64,000 bases of DNA, taken from Martelella lutilitoris. GTDB lineage: Bacteria; Pseudomonadota; Alphaproteobacteria; Rhizobiales; Rhizobiaceae. The DNA lies in the NCBI RefSeq assembly GCF_016598595.1, contig NZ_CP066786.1, positions 3,802,001-3,866,000 on the forward strand, read 5' to 3'. Below, in pieces: positions 55,150 to 63,489 of this stretch (position 1 is the stretch's first letter; each line of letters opens with the position of its first letter). Both the position numbers and the translations under genes were made by a program. The notes under the pieces are model-generated. The model did no database searches, was not told the origin of the DNA, and was given only the letters and a program-made list of their open reading frames with translations.

Positions 55150-55986
55150 TCAGCCTTTCAGTCCGGCATTGGCGACGCCTTCGACGAAGAAGCGCTGCAG
55201 CGCCAGGAAGACGGCGAGGACGGGGATGATGGCAACGACGGATGCCGCCATAATCAGCCCATATTCGGCCGAGTATTGCGAAATGAACATGCGAAGGCCG
55301 ATCTGGATCGTCTTCAGATCCGTTTGCGTCAGATAGATCATCGGGCCGAGGAAGTCGTTCCAGGCGAAGACGAAGGTGAAGATCGTCAGCGTCGACAGCG
55401 CCGGCTTCGACAAGGGCAGCATGATCTTCCACCAGATCTGGTACTCATTCATGCCGTCGACGCGCGCGGCCTCGCACAGCTCATCGGGGATCGACATGTA
55501 GAACTGCTTCATCAGGAACACGCCAAAGGCGGTGAAGGCCTGAAGCGCGATCAGCGCCCAGTGGGTGTTGTAGAGCCCGAATTCCCGCATCAGGATGAAC
55601 TGCGGCACCATGTAGACCTGCCAGGGCATGGCGATGGTCGCGATGTAGCCGAGGAACAGCACGTCGCGATAAGGGAATTTCAGCTTGGCGAAGGCATAGG
55701 CTGCGAACGACGAGGTGAAGAGCTGCAGCAGCGTCACCATGATCGTGATCTTGGCGGTGTTGAAGACGAAGAGACCGAGCGGAATCTTGGTCCAGATCTG
55801 CACATAGTTGGACCAGCGCGGATTTTCCGGGATCCAGTGGATCGGGAATTCGAACACCTCGCGGTTGAACTTCAGAGACGCCGAGAGCATCCACGCGAAC
55901 GGCAACAGCATGATGATCGTGATGACGATGATCAGCGCGTAGAGGGCGATCGTGGAGAGTTTGATCTTGCGACCGAAAATTTGCAT
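55150..55986 (-). CDS. ABC sugar importer permease 2 (MalG-like)
   Basis: A 278-residue inner-membrane permease with six helices. The EAA loop reads 'ELCEAARVDGMNEYQIWWKIMLPLSKPAL', which contacts the ATPase. The N-terminal helix 'ALIIVITIIMLLPFAWML' and the length are typical of MalG-type subunits. AAGGGGAAGGG precedes the ATG. It follows permease 1 by 13 bases and precedes the GH88 gene by five, so it is in the same operon. Confidence 0.95.
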   Translation of the reverse strand: MQIFGRKIKLSTIALYALIIVITIIMLLPFAWMLSASLKFNREVFEFPIHWIPENPRWSNYVQIWTKIPLGLFVFNTAKITIMVTLLQLFTSSFAAYAFAKLKFPYRDVLFLGYIATIAMPWQVYMVPQFILMREFGLYNTHWALIALQAFTAFGVFLMKQFYMSIPDELCEAARVDGMNEYQIWWKIMLPLSKPALSTLTIFTFVFAWNDFLGPMIYLTQTDLKTIQIGLRMFISQYSAEYGLIMAASVVAIIPVLAVFLALQRFFVEGVANAGLKG

Positions 55987-55999
55987 CTGACCCTTCCCC

Positions 56000-56941
56000 T
56001 TAATCGAGACTGCGCGAATAGCGGAACTGGATCAGCGTGACGGCCAGAACCAGGACGAAGAGGACAAGGGCGACCATGCTCGAATAGCCGAGATCCCAGG
56101 AGATGAAGGCCTCGTTGTAGATGTGATAGACCAGCACCAGCGTCGAGGTTCCGGGCCCGCCCTGCGTGATCATGTAGACCTGGTCGAACACCTTGAAGGA
56201 GTTGATGGTCAGCATGACCGAGACGAAGAAGGTGGTCGGCGCCAGCTGCGGCAGCGTCACGTTCCAGAACTTCTGCCACGCATTGGCGCCGTCGAGATCG
56301 GCCGCCTCATACAGCTCGCGGTTCACGCCCTGAAGACCGGCCAGATAGATCACCATGAAATAGCCGGCCTGCTTCCAGATGCCGAACAGGATGATGGTGA
56401 CCATCGCCCAGTCCTTGTCCGCCGCCCAGCCGGGCAGGTTCTTCGGATCGACGCCCATCGTATAGAGGATCATGTTGACCGGACCCATTTCCGGGTTGAA
56501 CAGCATGTTCCAGACGACGGCAGCGGCCACCAGCGATGCGACATAGGGAAAGAACATCGCCGCGCGGAAGAAATCGCGCCCGAAGATCTTCTTGTTCAGG
56601 AGCATGGCCAGACCCAGCGAGCAGGCCATTGTCAGCGGCACGGAGAACACCGTGTAGATGATCGTGTTCCAGAACGCGGCCTGGAAGGCCTTGTCGCGGA
56701 AAAGCTCGAAGAAATTGGCGAGGCCGGCAAACTCGATCGGGTTCGAGCCGTCCCAGTGCATGAAGGCAAGCGCGAAGGCGAAGATGATGGGCCCGAGGGT
56801 GAAAACCGCGAAACCAAGGAAGTTCGGCGCAATGAAGGAGAAGGCGACGAGGCTTGCCCGCCGCTTCTGCTGACTTTTCGTCAGCACACGGCGCTTCTTC
56901 CTCTTTTGCCCTGTCGCTAAGCCTAAGCCGGTGGCAGCCAC
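56000..56941 (-). CDS. ABC sugar importer permease 1 (MalF-like)
   Basis: A 313-residue permease with six helices and an N-terminal extension rich in Lys and Arg. The EAA loop is 'ELYEAADLDGANAWQKFWNVTLPQLAPTT'. It pairs with permease 2 to form the channel. The start is GTG 56941, with GGGAGG six bases upstream. It is the first gene of the leftward operon and shares the divergent promoter gap (56942-57243) with the lyase gene. Confidence 0.93.
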   Translation of the reverse strand: MAATGLGLATGQKRKKRRVLTKSQQKRRASLVAFSFIAPNFLGFAVFTLGPIIFAFALAFMHWDGSNPIEFAGLANFFELFRDKAFQAAFWNTIIYTVFSVPLTMACSLGLAMLLNKKIFGRDFFRAAMFFPYVASLVAAAVVWNMLFNPEMGPVNMILYTMGVDPKNLPGWAADKDWAMVTIILFGIWKQAGYFMVIYLAGLQGVNRELYEAADLDGANAWQKFWNVTLPQLAPTTFFVSVMLTINSFKVFDQVYMITQGGPGTSTLVLVYHIYNEAFISWDLGYSSMVALVLFVLVLAVTLIQFRYSRSLD

Positions 56942-57243
56942 GTGATCCTCCCATCCTGCGGTCCGCCGCAGGGCGACAAACCGGGAAAGCCTTTTACGAG
57001 CGCCATGGCAGACGTCCGTGATTTTGGCTCATCCTATCGTCGGAAAACATATAATACAAGTATCCAAAAATGTATTTTTCTGACTAAAACTTATCCGACA
57101 TATGTGCTAGAGCATAGCGAAATCCATGCCTCCCTCCGTAGACTGAGGGCCTCGCGGCCCGAGGACAGGCACGGAAAAAGAACAAGTTCATGCCGCGCCG
57201 TCGCCCGTCCGCACACGGGACCGGCCGGATACGGGAGGACGGA
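56942..57243. promoter_or_regulatory. Divergent promoter region of the sugar locus
   Basis: No gene is visible in this 302-base gap. A long A/T-rich stretch (about 57041-57115) contains ATAATACAAGTAT (57051-57063), whose ATACAA box (57054-57059) is also found upstream of the FadR-type regulator. It is the natural control region for both the ABC operon and the lyase operon. Confidence 0.55.
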
Positions 57244-59034
57244 ATGTTTCGCGAGCGCCTTCAGGCCCTGCCAGATGCCTTCGAGCCTTTTTCGCCGGGC
57301 TGGCCTGCCGCCGACCGCGACAAATGGTCATCCCTGCCGGAGGAATACGCCGCCCGGCTGACCGAGGCGGCCGAGAACTGTCCTCTCGCATGGCCGGTGC
57401 TTCCCGCAAGCGCCTATCTCGCCTTTTCCCGCACCGGCGACCGCATCGGCTACGAGACGCCCTATATGCAGCGCCGCCGCATGCTGAACGCCCTGGCGCT
57501 CGGCGAATGCGTTGCCGGCGACGGGCGCTATCTTGATCGGATCATCGACGGCGCGCTGCTGATTGCCGAGGAAAGCGGCTGGCAGCTTCCGGCCCACAAT
57601 GTCTATATCCGCGATGCGCAGGTATTGCCGCTGCCCGACCCGCGCCGTCCGGTCGTCGATCTCTTCGCCGCCGAGACCGGGGCGGAGCTTGCCGTGCTTG
57701 CGACCCTGTTCGAAGCGGAACTGAACGCGGTGACGCCGATGATCGTCTCCCGGCTCGACGATGAGGTCAGCCGCCGCGTCATCCGGCCCTATCTGGAGGA
57801 GCACTTCTGGTGGATGGGCCGGGGCGACGAGCCGATGAACAACTGGACTGCCTGGTGCACGCAGAATGTGCTGCTGGCGGCCTTCTCACGCCCCTTCGAC
57901 ACTGACACCCGGCGACACGTCGTCGAAAAGGCCGCCGCCAGCCTCGACTTCTTCCTCAAGGACTATGGCGAGGACGGCGCCTGCGAGGAGGGCGTGCTTT
58001 ACTATCGCCATGCCGGACTTTGCCTTTTCAATGCCCTCAACATCCTCGCGACGGTCGCGCCCGACGCCTTTGCCCCGCTCTTCCGCGACCAAAAGATCCG
58101 CAATATGGCGGATTTCATCGCCTATATGCATGTGGCAGACGACCGCTATTTTAATTTTGCCGATTCGTCAGCCCGGGCAGGCTTTTGCGGCGCGCGCGAA
58201 TATCTCTTCGGCAAGGCCGTCGGTTCGACCATGCTTGCAGATTTCGCCGCCGCCGACTGGAAGACTTCGCCCGAACCCGACGCGCCGGAGGAGATCAACC
58301 TTTTCTATCGCCTGCAGGGGGCGGTGACCGCCCGGGAACTGGCAGCACACGAGGCGCAGCGCCCGGCGCCCGAAGACCGGTTCTTCCCGAGCATCGGCCT
58401 CCTGGTGGCCCGCGACCAGCGCTTCGCCCTTGCAGTCAAGGCCGGCGACAACGGCGAAAGCCATAACCACAACGACACAGGCAGCTTCACGATCTACAAG
58501 GACGGAAGGCCCTTTATCATCGATGTCGGCGTCGAGACCTATACCGCCAGGACCTTCTCTGCCCGTCGCTATGAAATCTGGACCATGCAGTCCGCCTTCC
58601 ACAACCTGCCGAGATTCGGCGGGGTGATGCAGCAGGACGGAGAAGCCTTTGCGGCAAGCGAGGTTACGGTATCGCTTTCAAACGAAGCCGCACGCATCTC
58701 CATGGAACTGGCCGGGGCCTATCCGAGGGAGGCGGGCGTCAAAACCTACCGTCGCACGGTGACTTTCACCAAGGGCCGGGGCATCGACATCACGGAGATA
58801 TGCGACGCGGAAAAGCCCGCCACGCTCTCGCTGATGGTCGCGATAAAACCCGAGGTCGCCGAAGGACGGATCACCCTTCCCGATCTTGGAGAGATCGCCA
58901 TCGAAGGCGGCGGCAGGCCGCAGGTCGAGGCCATCGCCATCACCGATCAGCGCCTCAGGGCCGCCTGGCCTGACACGCTCTATCGTATTCAAATCCCCCT
59001 GGGCGGTCGAACGCTCAGGCTTTCAATCAATTGA
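57244..59034 (+). CDS. Heparinase II/III-family polysaccharide lyase
   Basis: A 596-residue protein with an N-terminal helical toroid (about 1-360) and a C-terminal beta-sandwich. The junction carries the family signature 'SHNHNDTGSFTIYKDGRPFIIDVG' with catalytic-site His and Asp; 'NNWTAWCTQN' and 'YGEDGACEEGVLYYRHAG' are conserved in the toroid. These lyases cleave uronic-acid polysaccharides by beta-elimination. I see no signal peptide ('MFRERLQALPDAFEP'), so it likely acts on imported oligosaccharides. GGAGG precedes ATG 57244; the in-frame ATG at 57190 is less likely. Exact PL family and substrate are open. Confidence 0.87.
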   Translation: MFRERLQALPDAFEPFSPGWPAADRDKWSSLPEEYAARLTEAAENCPLAWPVLPASAYLAFSRTGDRIGYETPYMQRRRMLNALALGECVAGDGRYLDRIIDGALLIAEESGWQLPAHNVYIRDAQVLPLPDPRRPVVDLFAAETGAELAVLATLFEAELNAVTPMIVSRLDDEVSRRVIRPYLEEHFWWMGRGDEPMNNWTAWCTQNVLLAAFSRPFDTDTRRHVVEKAAASLDFFLKDYGEDGACEEGVLYYRHAGLCLFNALNILATVAPDAFAPLFRDQKIRNMADFIAYMHVADDRYFNFADSSARAGFCGAREYLFGKAVGSTMLADFAAADWKTSPEPDAPEEINLFYRLQGAVTARELAAHEAQRPAPEDRFFPSIGLLVARDQRFALAVKAGDNGESHNHNDTGSFTIYKDGRPFIIDVGVETYTARTFSARRYEIWTMQSAFHNLPRFGGVMQQDGEAFAASEVTVSLSNEAARISMELAGAYPREAGVKTYRRTVTFTKGRGIDITEICDAEKPATLSLMVAIKPEVAEGRITLPDLGEIAIEGGGRPQVEAIAITDQRLRAAWPDTLYRIQIPLGGRTLRLSIN

Positions 59035-59046
59035 CGGGAGACCCCC

Positions 59047-59841
59047 ATGGAGATCACGCTTTCCGTTCTCGACAAGGCCGGCGAGCTGCGCGCCCGAAAT
59101 ACCGGAAACGAGGCTGTTTCGTTGTTTTTCCGGAACGCCTACGCGCCCGGCGACCGGATCACCGTCGAGACCGGCAGCCCCGGGAGTTTCATCACGCTTT
59201 CAATCGATAATACACTCTCGCCGGCCGTCGTGTTCATGAAAGAGAGCGCGTTCAGCTTCCCCATTCCCTTTGGCGATGCGAAAACCGTTTACGCGCCGAC
59301 GGCGTTTTCCGGCGAGCACCACAGGATCTCGGCGCAAGCGACCGGCCCGGATGCGCTCTCCGGCATCCGCAATCTGGCGCTGAACCCGGCGGACCATGGC
59401 GCAAGCGCTGCAGCCTACCCGCACGCCTCCGCCAGCGTCGAGACGCGCGGCGAGGCCGCCTTTGCCGCGCGCAACGCCATCGACGGCGAGATCGCCAGCG
59501 ACGACCACGGCTTCTGGCCCTATACAAGCTGGGGCATCAATTGCGATCCGGAAGCAACGATGACGGTGGAATTCGGCCGCCGGGTCGTCGCGCAGTCGGT
59601 CGTGCTCTTTACCCGCGCCGACTTTCCCCATGACGCCTGGTGGACCTCGGCCCGCATTGTCTTCAGCGACGGCCATTCCATCAATGTCCCGCTTGAGAAA
59701 ACCGGGGCGGGACAGCGCTTTGCCTTTCCCGAGCGCGAAACGGAATGGGTGCGGCTCGAAAAACTGGTCAAGGCTGACGACCCCTCGCCCTTCCCCGCTC
59801 TCACCCAGATCGAGGTCTGGGGGCGCGAAGCAGGCCCCTGA
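59047..59841 (+). CDS. Unrecognised protein with discoidin-like (F5/8 type C) C-terminal half
   Basis: A 264-residue protein I do not recognise as a whole. Residues about 1-95 look like a beta-rich domain ('LSVLDKAGELRARNTGNEAV', 'PGDRITVETG'). Residues about 120-264 resemble a galactose-binding/F5-8 type C module: 'NLALNPADHGASAAAYPHASASVETR', 'AARNAIDGEIASDDHGFWPYTSWG', 'TMTVEFGRRVVAQSVVLFTRADF' and 'WVRLEKLVK'. There is no signal peptide or membrane segment. It lies 12 bases after the lyase stop with GGGAG upstream, so it is coexpressed with the lyase and probably binds the same sugar or supports its active form. Confidence 0.75.
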   Translation: MEITLSVLDKAGELRARNTGNEAVSLFFRNAYAPGDRITVETGSPGSFITLSIDNTLSPAVVFMKESAFSFPIPFGDAKTVYAPTAFSGEHHRISAQATGPDALSGIRNLALNPADHGASAAAYPHASASVETRGEAAFAARNAIDGEIASDDHGFWPYTSWGINCDPEATMTVEFGRRVVAQSVVLFTRADFPHDAWWTSARIVFSDGHSINVPLEKTGAGQRFAFPERETEWVRLEKLVKADDPSPFPALTQIEVWGREAGP

Positions 59842-59865
59842 GCACTCATCCTGCCGGAGCGAATG

Positions 59866-59898
59866 TTGTATTGTATTTCCGTTCAACTTATCATACAA
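59866..59898 (+). promoter_or_regulatory. Candidate operator cluster upstream of the FadR-type gene
   Basis: TTGTAT occurs at 59866-59871 and again at 59871-59876, and the inverse ATACAA at 59893-59898, all within 33 bases and 90-120 bases before the regulator start. The ATACAA element recurs at 57054-57059 in the ABC/lyase promoter. The repeated, inverted arrangement suits a GntR-type dimer; binding is not shown. Confidence 0.45.
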
Positions 59899-59986
59899 TT
59901 TTTAAAGAAGAGCTGCTTCTGTCGTCCGGCATAAACAGTTCGCAGCCGGCGTCAGGGCCGATGCCTGACCGCAAAGGGGATGAATT

Positions 59987-60748
59987 TTGGCAACGCAAAC
60001 CGCCGCACGCAATGGAACCCTGGTCCATAAGGTCAGCGAGGCCTTGCGGCGGTCGATTCTGGACGGCGCGTTTCAGCCCGGCGACAAGCTGCCGAGCGAG
60101 GCCCGACTGACCCAGGAACACGGCGTTTCGCGCACCGTGGTGCGCGAGGCGGTTGCCGCCCTCAGGTCCGACGGCCTCGTCGAGCCGCGCCAGGGCGCCG
60201 GCGTCTTCGTCCTCGACCCGATCTCCTTCGCCTTCAGGCGCACCAATCCGATGGTCGATTCCGAGCGGATCTATACATCGCTCGAAATCCTCGAAGCGCG
60301 CACGCCGCTGGAAATCGAGGCGGCGGGGCTTGCCGCGCTCAGGCGCTCGCCGGCGCAGGAGGAAGAGATTTTCGCTCGCCATGCCGAAGGCATTGCCGGG
60401 CGTCATGACGGCAAGGCCTGGAGCGAGGCCGATATCGGCCTGCATCTCGCCATCGCCAAGGCCACCAACAATCCGCTGTTCGCGACCTTCCTGGAAATGC
60501 AGGGCAAGGCCATCATCCCCCAGACGGGCCAGGTGATCGAAACCGACGACGGCGGCGAGGTCGCCTATCGCAACCTGCTGATCAAGGAACATGAGCGCAT
60601 CATCTTCGCCATTTCCAACGGCGATGAACAGGGCGCGCGCGATGCGATGCGGGAGCACCTCAAAGGCAGCCTCGGGCGCTATCGCAGCCTTCTGCGCGAG
60701 GAGCGCGTGCGCCACATGGCCAAGCTTCAGCAGGACAGCGAAGCCTGA
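59987..60748 (+). CDS. FadR-subfamily GntR transcriptional regulator
   Basis: A 253-residue regulator with an N-terminal winged helix-turn-helix ('AFQPGDKLPSEARLTQEHGVSRTVVREAVAALRSDGLVEPRQGAGVFV') and a helical FCD domain whose metal-binding residues are expected in 'DIGLHLAIAKATNNP' and 'EHERIIFAI'. Many relatives of this type control uronate or sugar-acid genes. The start is TTG 59987 with AAGGGGA upstream. Its location beside the lyase genes and the TTGTAT boxes point to local control of the sugar locus. It is convergent with the DUF2264 gene. Confidence 0.9.
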   Translation: MATQTAARNGTLVHKVSEALRRSILDGAFQPGDKLPSEARLTQEHGVSRTVVREAVAALRSDGLVEPRQGAGVFVLDPISFAFRRTNPMVDSERIYTSLEILEARTPLEIEAAGLAALRRSPAQEEEIFARHAEGIAGRHDGKAWSEADIGLHLAIAKATNNPLFATFLEMQGKAIIPQTGQVIETDDGGEVAYRNLLIKEHERIIFAISNGDEQGARDAMREHLKGSLGRYRSLLREERVRHMAKLQQDSEA

Positions 60749-60799
60749 CCACCCCCGGATGGCGGGCCGTCATTCGGCTCCAGCCGCCCTTGTCCTTGC

Positions 60800-62680
60800 T
60801 CAGACAGTCACCCCGTTTTCGGCGCAGAGCGCCCTGACCGCTTCCGGCAGGTCGACCGGCGGCAGCGCCTCCACAGGATCCGTCACGCCATAGACTGCGG
60901 TGACGATGAAATGCTCACCGGCGGGAAATTCGCCCACAAGCCGGGGGAACAGCGTGCGCGGAAAACGGATATTCGTGTTGGGCGCCGCGCGGATGATCTC
61001 GCCGGCCCGCGTCCCGGACAGGTCAATGATCGCCGATGTGTGGGTCGGCGTTACGATTGCGGCGCGGCCGCTCTCATGCGAAAGGCCGCCGGCAAAGGCA
61101 GGATCGCGCTCGCCGGTGCGGTCCACGGCAAAGCCGCCTTCGCTGACGAACAGCCTGCCCTTCGTCCTGATGCGATGCAGGCGGACATGCCAGCCGGCGC
61201 CGGCGAAATCGAGCCAGGTGTCGATCCTCAGCCGGTCATCCGGCTGCCATGCGCCCCAGACCATGCCGTAGTCGACGCCCTCTTCGGTGATCACCGCACG
61301 CGAGAGGTAGCTCAGGCCGTCGCGCGAGACGGCAAGGCCGCAATCCACCGCGCTGCGATCGGGATGGTCGGGCAGGGTCACATCGGCTTTCACCGAGAAC
61401 CCGAAGGCGGATGAATAGGCGAAGCGGGCATATTTGGCATCATGGGCGCGGTGTTCGCGTCCGTCCTGCCCGCCCGTCAGCATCACTGCGTCACCAGGAG
61501 CGCGCCTGAGGATAAAACCTGCCGCCGGCGAAAATACGCGGCCGCCGGGAAGCGCTTCCGGCGGCTCTTCCGCCGCCGCCCAGAAGGGATGATCCTCATC
61601 AAGCGCCAGCACGAGGAATGATTTCAGCGCCCAGTAGGGCGAGCCCGGCGCATTGTAGGATTCCGACATCAGCAGGTTCGGATAGGCATAACCGATGGAA
61701 AGCACGCCGTCCCTGTCGGCGATCGGCATTTTCGACCACCAGCGCAGATGCCTCAACAAAAGGCCCTTGATCCGGCCCCAGGGCAGCACTTCCTCATCGG
61801 CAAAGGCGCAGGCCGCCCAGAAGGCGCCCTCGGCGAAACGATAGGTCAGCGAGCGGCCGTGAGGCACGGCCGCGCCGTCATCGGCAAACCAGTGCTGGAA
61901 ATCCTGCGCATAGATGCGGGCGCGCTCCCGGTAACGCGCCGCGTGGTCGGGAAAGATGTCGCCGGCATACCTGGCGACCATCAGTCCGTAGAAATGCAGC
62001 GCCATCGGCAGGTAGTAGTCGCGGTGGCCCCATTGGCCGTCGCGATAATAGCCGTCGCCGAGATAATAGGTCTCGATGCGCTCGAGTGCGGCGTGCACCG
62101 CTTCTTCAGACCATTGCCGTCCGACGTTGCGGAGTCCGAGATTGACCAGCACGCGGAAGAACAGCCAGTTATTGTCGGGCACCTCCCGCTCGTTGATCTT
62201 CAGGAGCCAGCGCTCGGCCTTGTCCTTGGCAGGCTCCGACATCGGCCGCCAGAAGCTATCCGGCGCGACGAGCAGGGCAAGGGCGATGCCTGCCGTCTCG
62301 ACCAGACGCTGGTCGAAATCACCGGGCTCGCCCCAGAATTCCTCGTGGTTGACATCCATGCCGTGGGAGAAGCCCTCGACGAAACGCCGGCAATCCTCGA
62401 AATCGAACCCGCCGGCGACCAGCGGCACGATACCCCACAGAGGGCGGATGAAAGCCTCCATTTCGGCTGCATCGTCATCATAGTGGGCGGAGCCCGCCGA
62501 AAGTCGCAGCCGCGCATTGCCGGGGGAATACCACGGCACGAGCGGCGCGTAGAAACCGGCGACGGCGGCCTGGAGATCGGCCTTGGTCTTGAGCGGGTTA
62601 CCGGCCATGGGATTGCAGTCCGCCATGCGCCGCACAAGCGGCTGGCGATCCCATTGCGAAAACGACTGTCCGGAAACCAT
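60800..62680 (-). CDS. DUF2264 domain protein
   Basis: A 626-residue protein. The N-terminal 350 residues are rich in aromatic, helical segments ('NWLFFRVLVNLGLRNVG', 'DGYYRDGQWGHRDYYLPMALHFYGL', 'DGAAVPHGRSLTYRFAEGAFWAA') like an (alpha/alpha)6 toroid, and the C-terminal part is beta-rich. This is the DUF2264 family, found in carbohydrate-use loci and structurally reminiscent of lyases and unsaturated-sugar hydrolases. No activity is established. No signal peptide is evident, so it is probably cytoplasmic. It has its own promoter in the gap at 62681-63063 and faces the FadR-type gene. Confidence 0.85.
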   Translation of the reverse strand: MVSGQSFSQWDRQPLVRRMADCNPMAGNPLKTKADLQAAVAGFYAPLVPWYSPGNARLRLSAGSAHYDDDAAEMEAFIRPLWGIVPLVAGGFDFEDCRRFVEGFSHGMDVNHEEFWGEPGDFDQRLVETAGIALALLVAPDSFWRPMSEPAKDKAERWLLKINEREVPDNNWLFFRVLVNLGLRNVGRQWSEEAVHAALERIETYYLGDGYYRDGQWGHRDYYLPMALHFYGLMVARYAGDIFPDHAARYRERARIYAQDFQHWFADDGAAVPHGRSLTYRFAEGAFWAACAFADEEVLPWGRIKGLLLRHLRWWSKMPIADRDGVLSIGYAYPNLLMSESYNAPGSPYWALKSFLVLALDEDHPFWAAAEEPPEALPGGRVFSPAAGFILRRAPGDAVMLTGGQDGREHRAHDAKYARFAYSSAFGFSVKADVTLPDHPDRSAVDCGLAVSRDGLSYLSRAVITEEGVDYGMVWGAWQPDDRLRIDTWLDFAGAGWHVRLHRIRTKGRLFVSEGGFAVDRTGERDPAFAGGLSHESGRAAIVTPTHTSAIIDLSGTRAGEIIRAAPNTNIRFPRTLFPRLVGEFPAGEHFIVTAVYGVTDPVEALPPVDLPEAVRALCAENGVTV

Positions 62681-63063
62681 GCCTTGAAACTCCTCGTATG
62701 CACCCTGCCCCGATCCTCTGCGGCAGGTCTACCGCGACGCAGCGACAAATGAAAGGGCTGCGCCCGAAGGCGTGCGGCCGCCTCGGGAACGGTTGTCCGC
62801 TCGGCCGACGAGCACAGCGCGTCGCTCCCTGCAGGGTAGCGAATTTTAGCAATGTAAGAAATAGCTAACTTTGAAGATCCGGAATTTATCGGACGCCGAG
62901 ATCCGGGCCGGCTTCGAAGCGTCCATTCGGTCGCGCCGAAGGTGCGGGAAGCGGCTGGGCCACAGGCATTCTGGTTACCAGAGGGTTACCCCGCCCTTAG
63001 GCAAATTTTAAAAGTACCGCGCTAGCTTGACGGCATAGGTTGTGAGTTTGTGTAGAGAGTACG
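62681..63063. promoter_or_regulatory. Divergent promoter gap DUF2264 / sciP with CtrA-like site
   Basis: This 383-base gap contains no gene I can support. On the sciP side TTAC-N7-TTAC (62975-62989) has the spacing of a CtrA box (TTAA-N7-TTAA) with one changed base in each half, about 75 bases before the ATG. Near 62847-62869 TTAGC and GCTAA form a spaced inverted repeat in an A/T-rich patch on the DUF2264 side. Confidence 0.5.
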
Positions 63064-63339
63064 ATGACCGAATTAGCCCGCGTTCGCGCAAAATACGTCA
63101 TAGGCCCGGACGGCAGTCCGCTGACCGTGGCAGACCTGCCGCCCTCAAACACGAGACGCTGGGTCATCCGGCGAAAGGCCGAAGTTGTGGCGGCGGTGCG
63201 CGGCGGGCTTTTAAGTCTCGAGGAAGCGTGTGAGCGCTACTGCCTGACCGTCGAGGAATTCCTCTCCTGGCAGGCCTCGATCGACGATCACGGCCTTGCC
63301 GGCCTCAGGACCACCAGAATTCAGCAATACCGCAACTGA
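63064..63339 (+). CDS. sciP: SciP-type CtrA inhibitor (DUF1153)
   Basis: A 91-residue protein matching SciP/DUF1153: 'YVIGPDGSPLTVADLPPSNTRRWVIRRKAEVVAAVRGGLLSLEEACERYCLTVEEFLSWQ' spans nearly the whole protein, ending in 'TTRIQQYR'. In Caulobacter SciP (about the same length) binds CtrA and blocks its activation of target promoters. The helix-turn-helix part and the conserved Arg-rich segment are present. It has a CtrA-like site upstream and its own terminator downstream, and fliJ lies opposite, which fits the known CtrA neighbourhood in Rhizobiales. Confidence 0.93.
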   Translation: MTELARVRAKYVIGPDGSPLTVADLPPSNTRRWVIRRKAEVVAAVRGGLLSLEEACERYCLTVEEFLSWQASIDDHGLAGLRTTRIQQYRN

Positions 63340-63381
63340 GGCGGCGCGAACCCTCGACCACGGGTTCGGCCATCCCGAGAC

Positions 63382-63417
63382 AGCGCTTTCGTTCGCAAGG
63401 ACGGCAGCGCTTTTTTT
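63382..63417 (+). terminator. Terminator of sciP
   Basis: AGCGCT (63382-63387) pairs with AGCGCT (63406-63411), with a short inner CGT/ACG stem, followed by seven T (63411-63417). It lies 43 bases after the sciP stop. Confidence 0.7.
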
Positions 63418-63433
63418 GTGTCGCCCGTCAACC

Positions 63434-63460
63434 AAAAAAGCCGCACCCGGCGGATGCGGC
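63434..63460 (-). terminator. Terminator of the fliJ operon
   Basis: On the minus strand GCCGCA (63460-63455) pairs with TGCGGC (63445-63440), followed by six T (63439-63434), 29 bases after the fliJ stop. Confidence 0.8.
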
Positions 63461-63489
63461 TTTCGCGCGTTCTTTGCGGCGCCAAAGGC

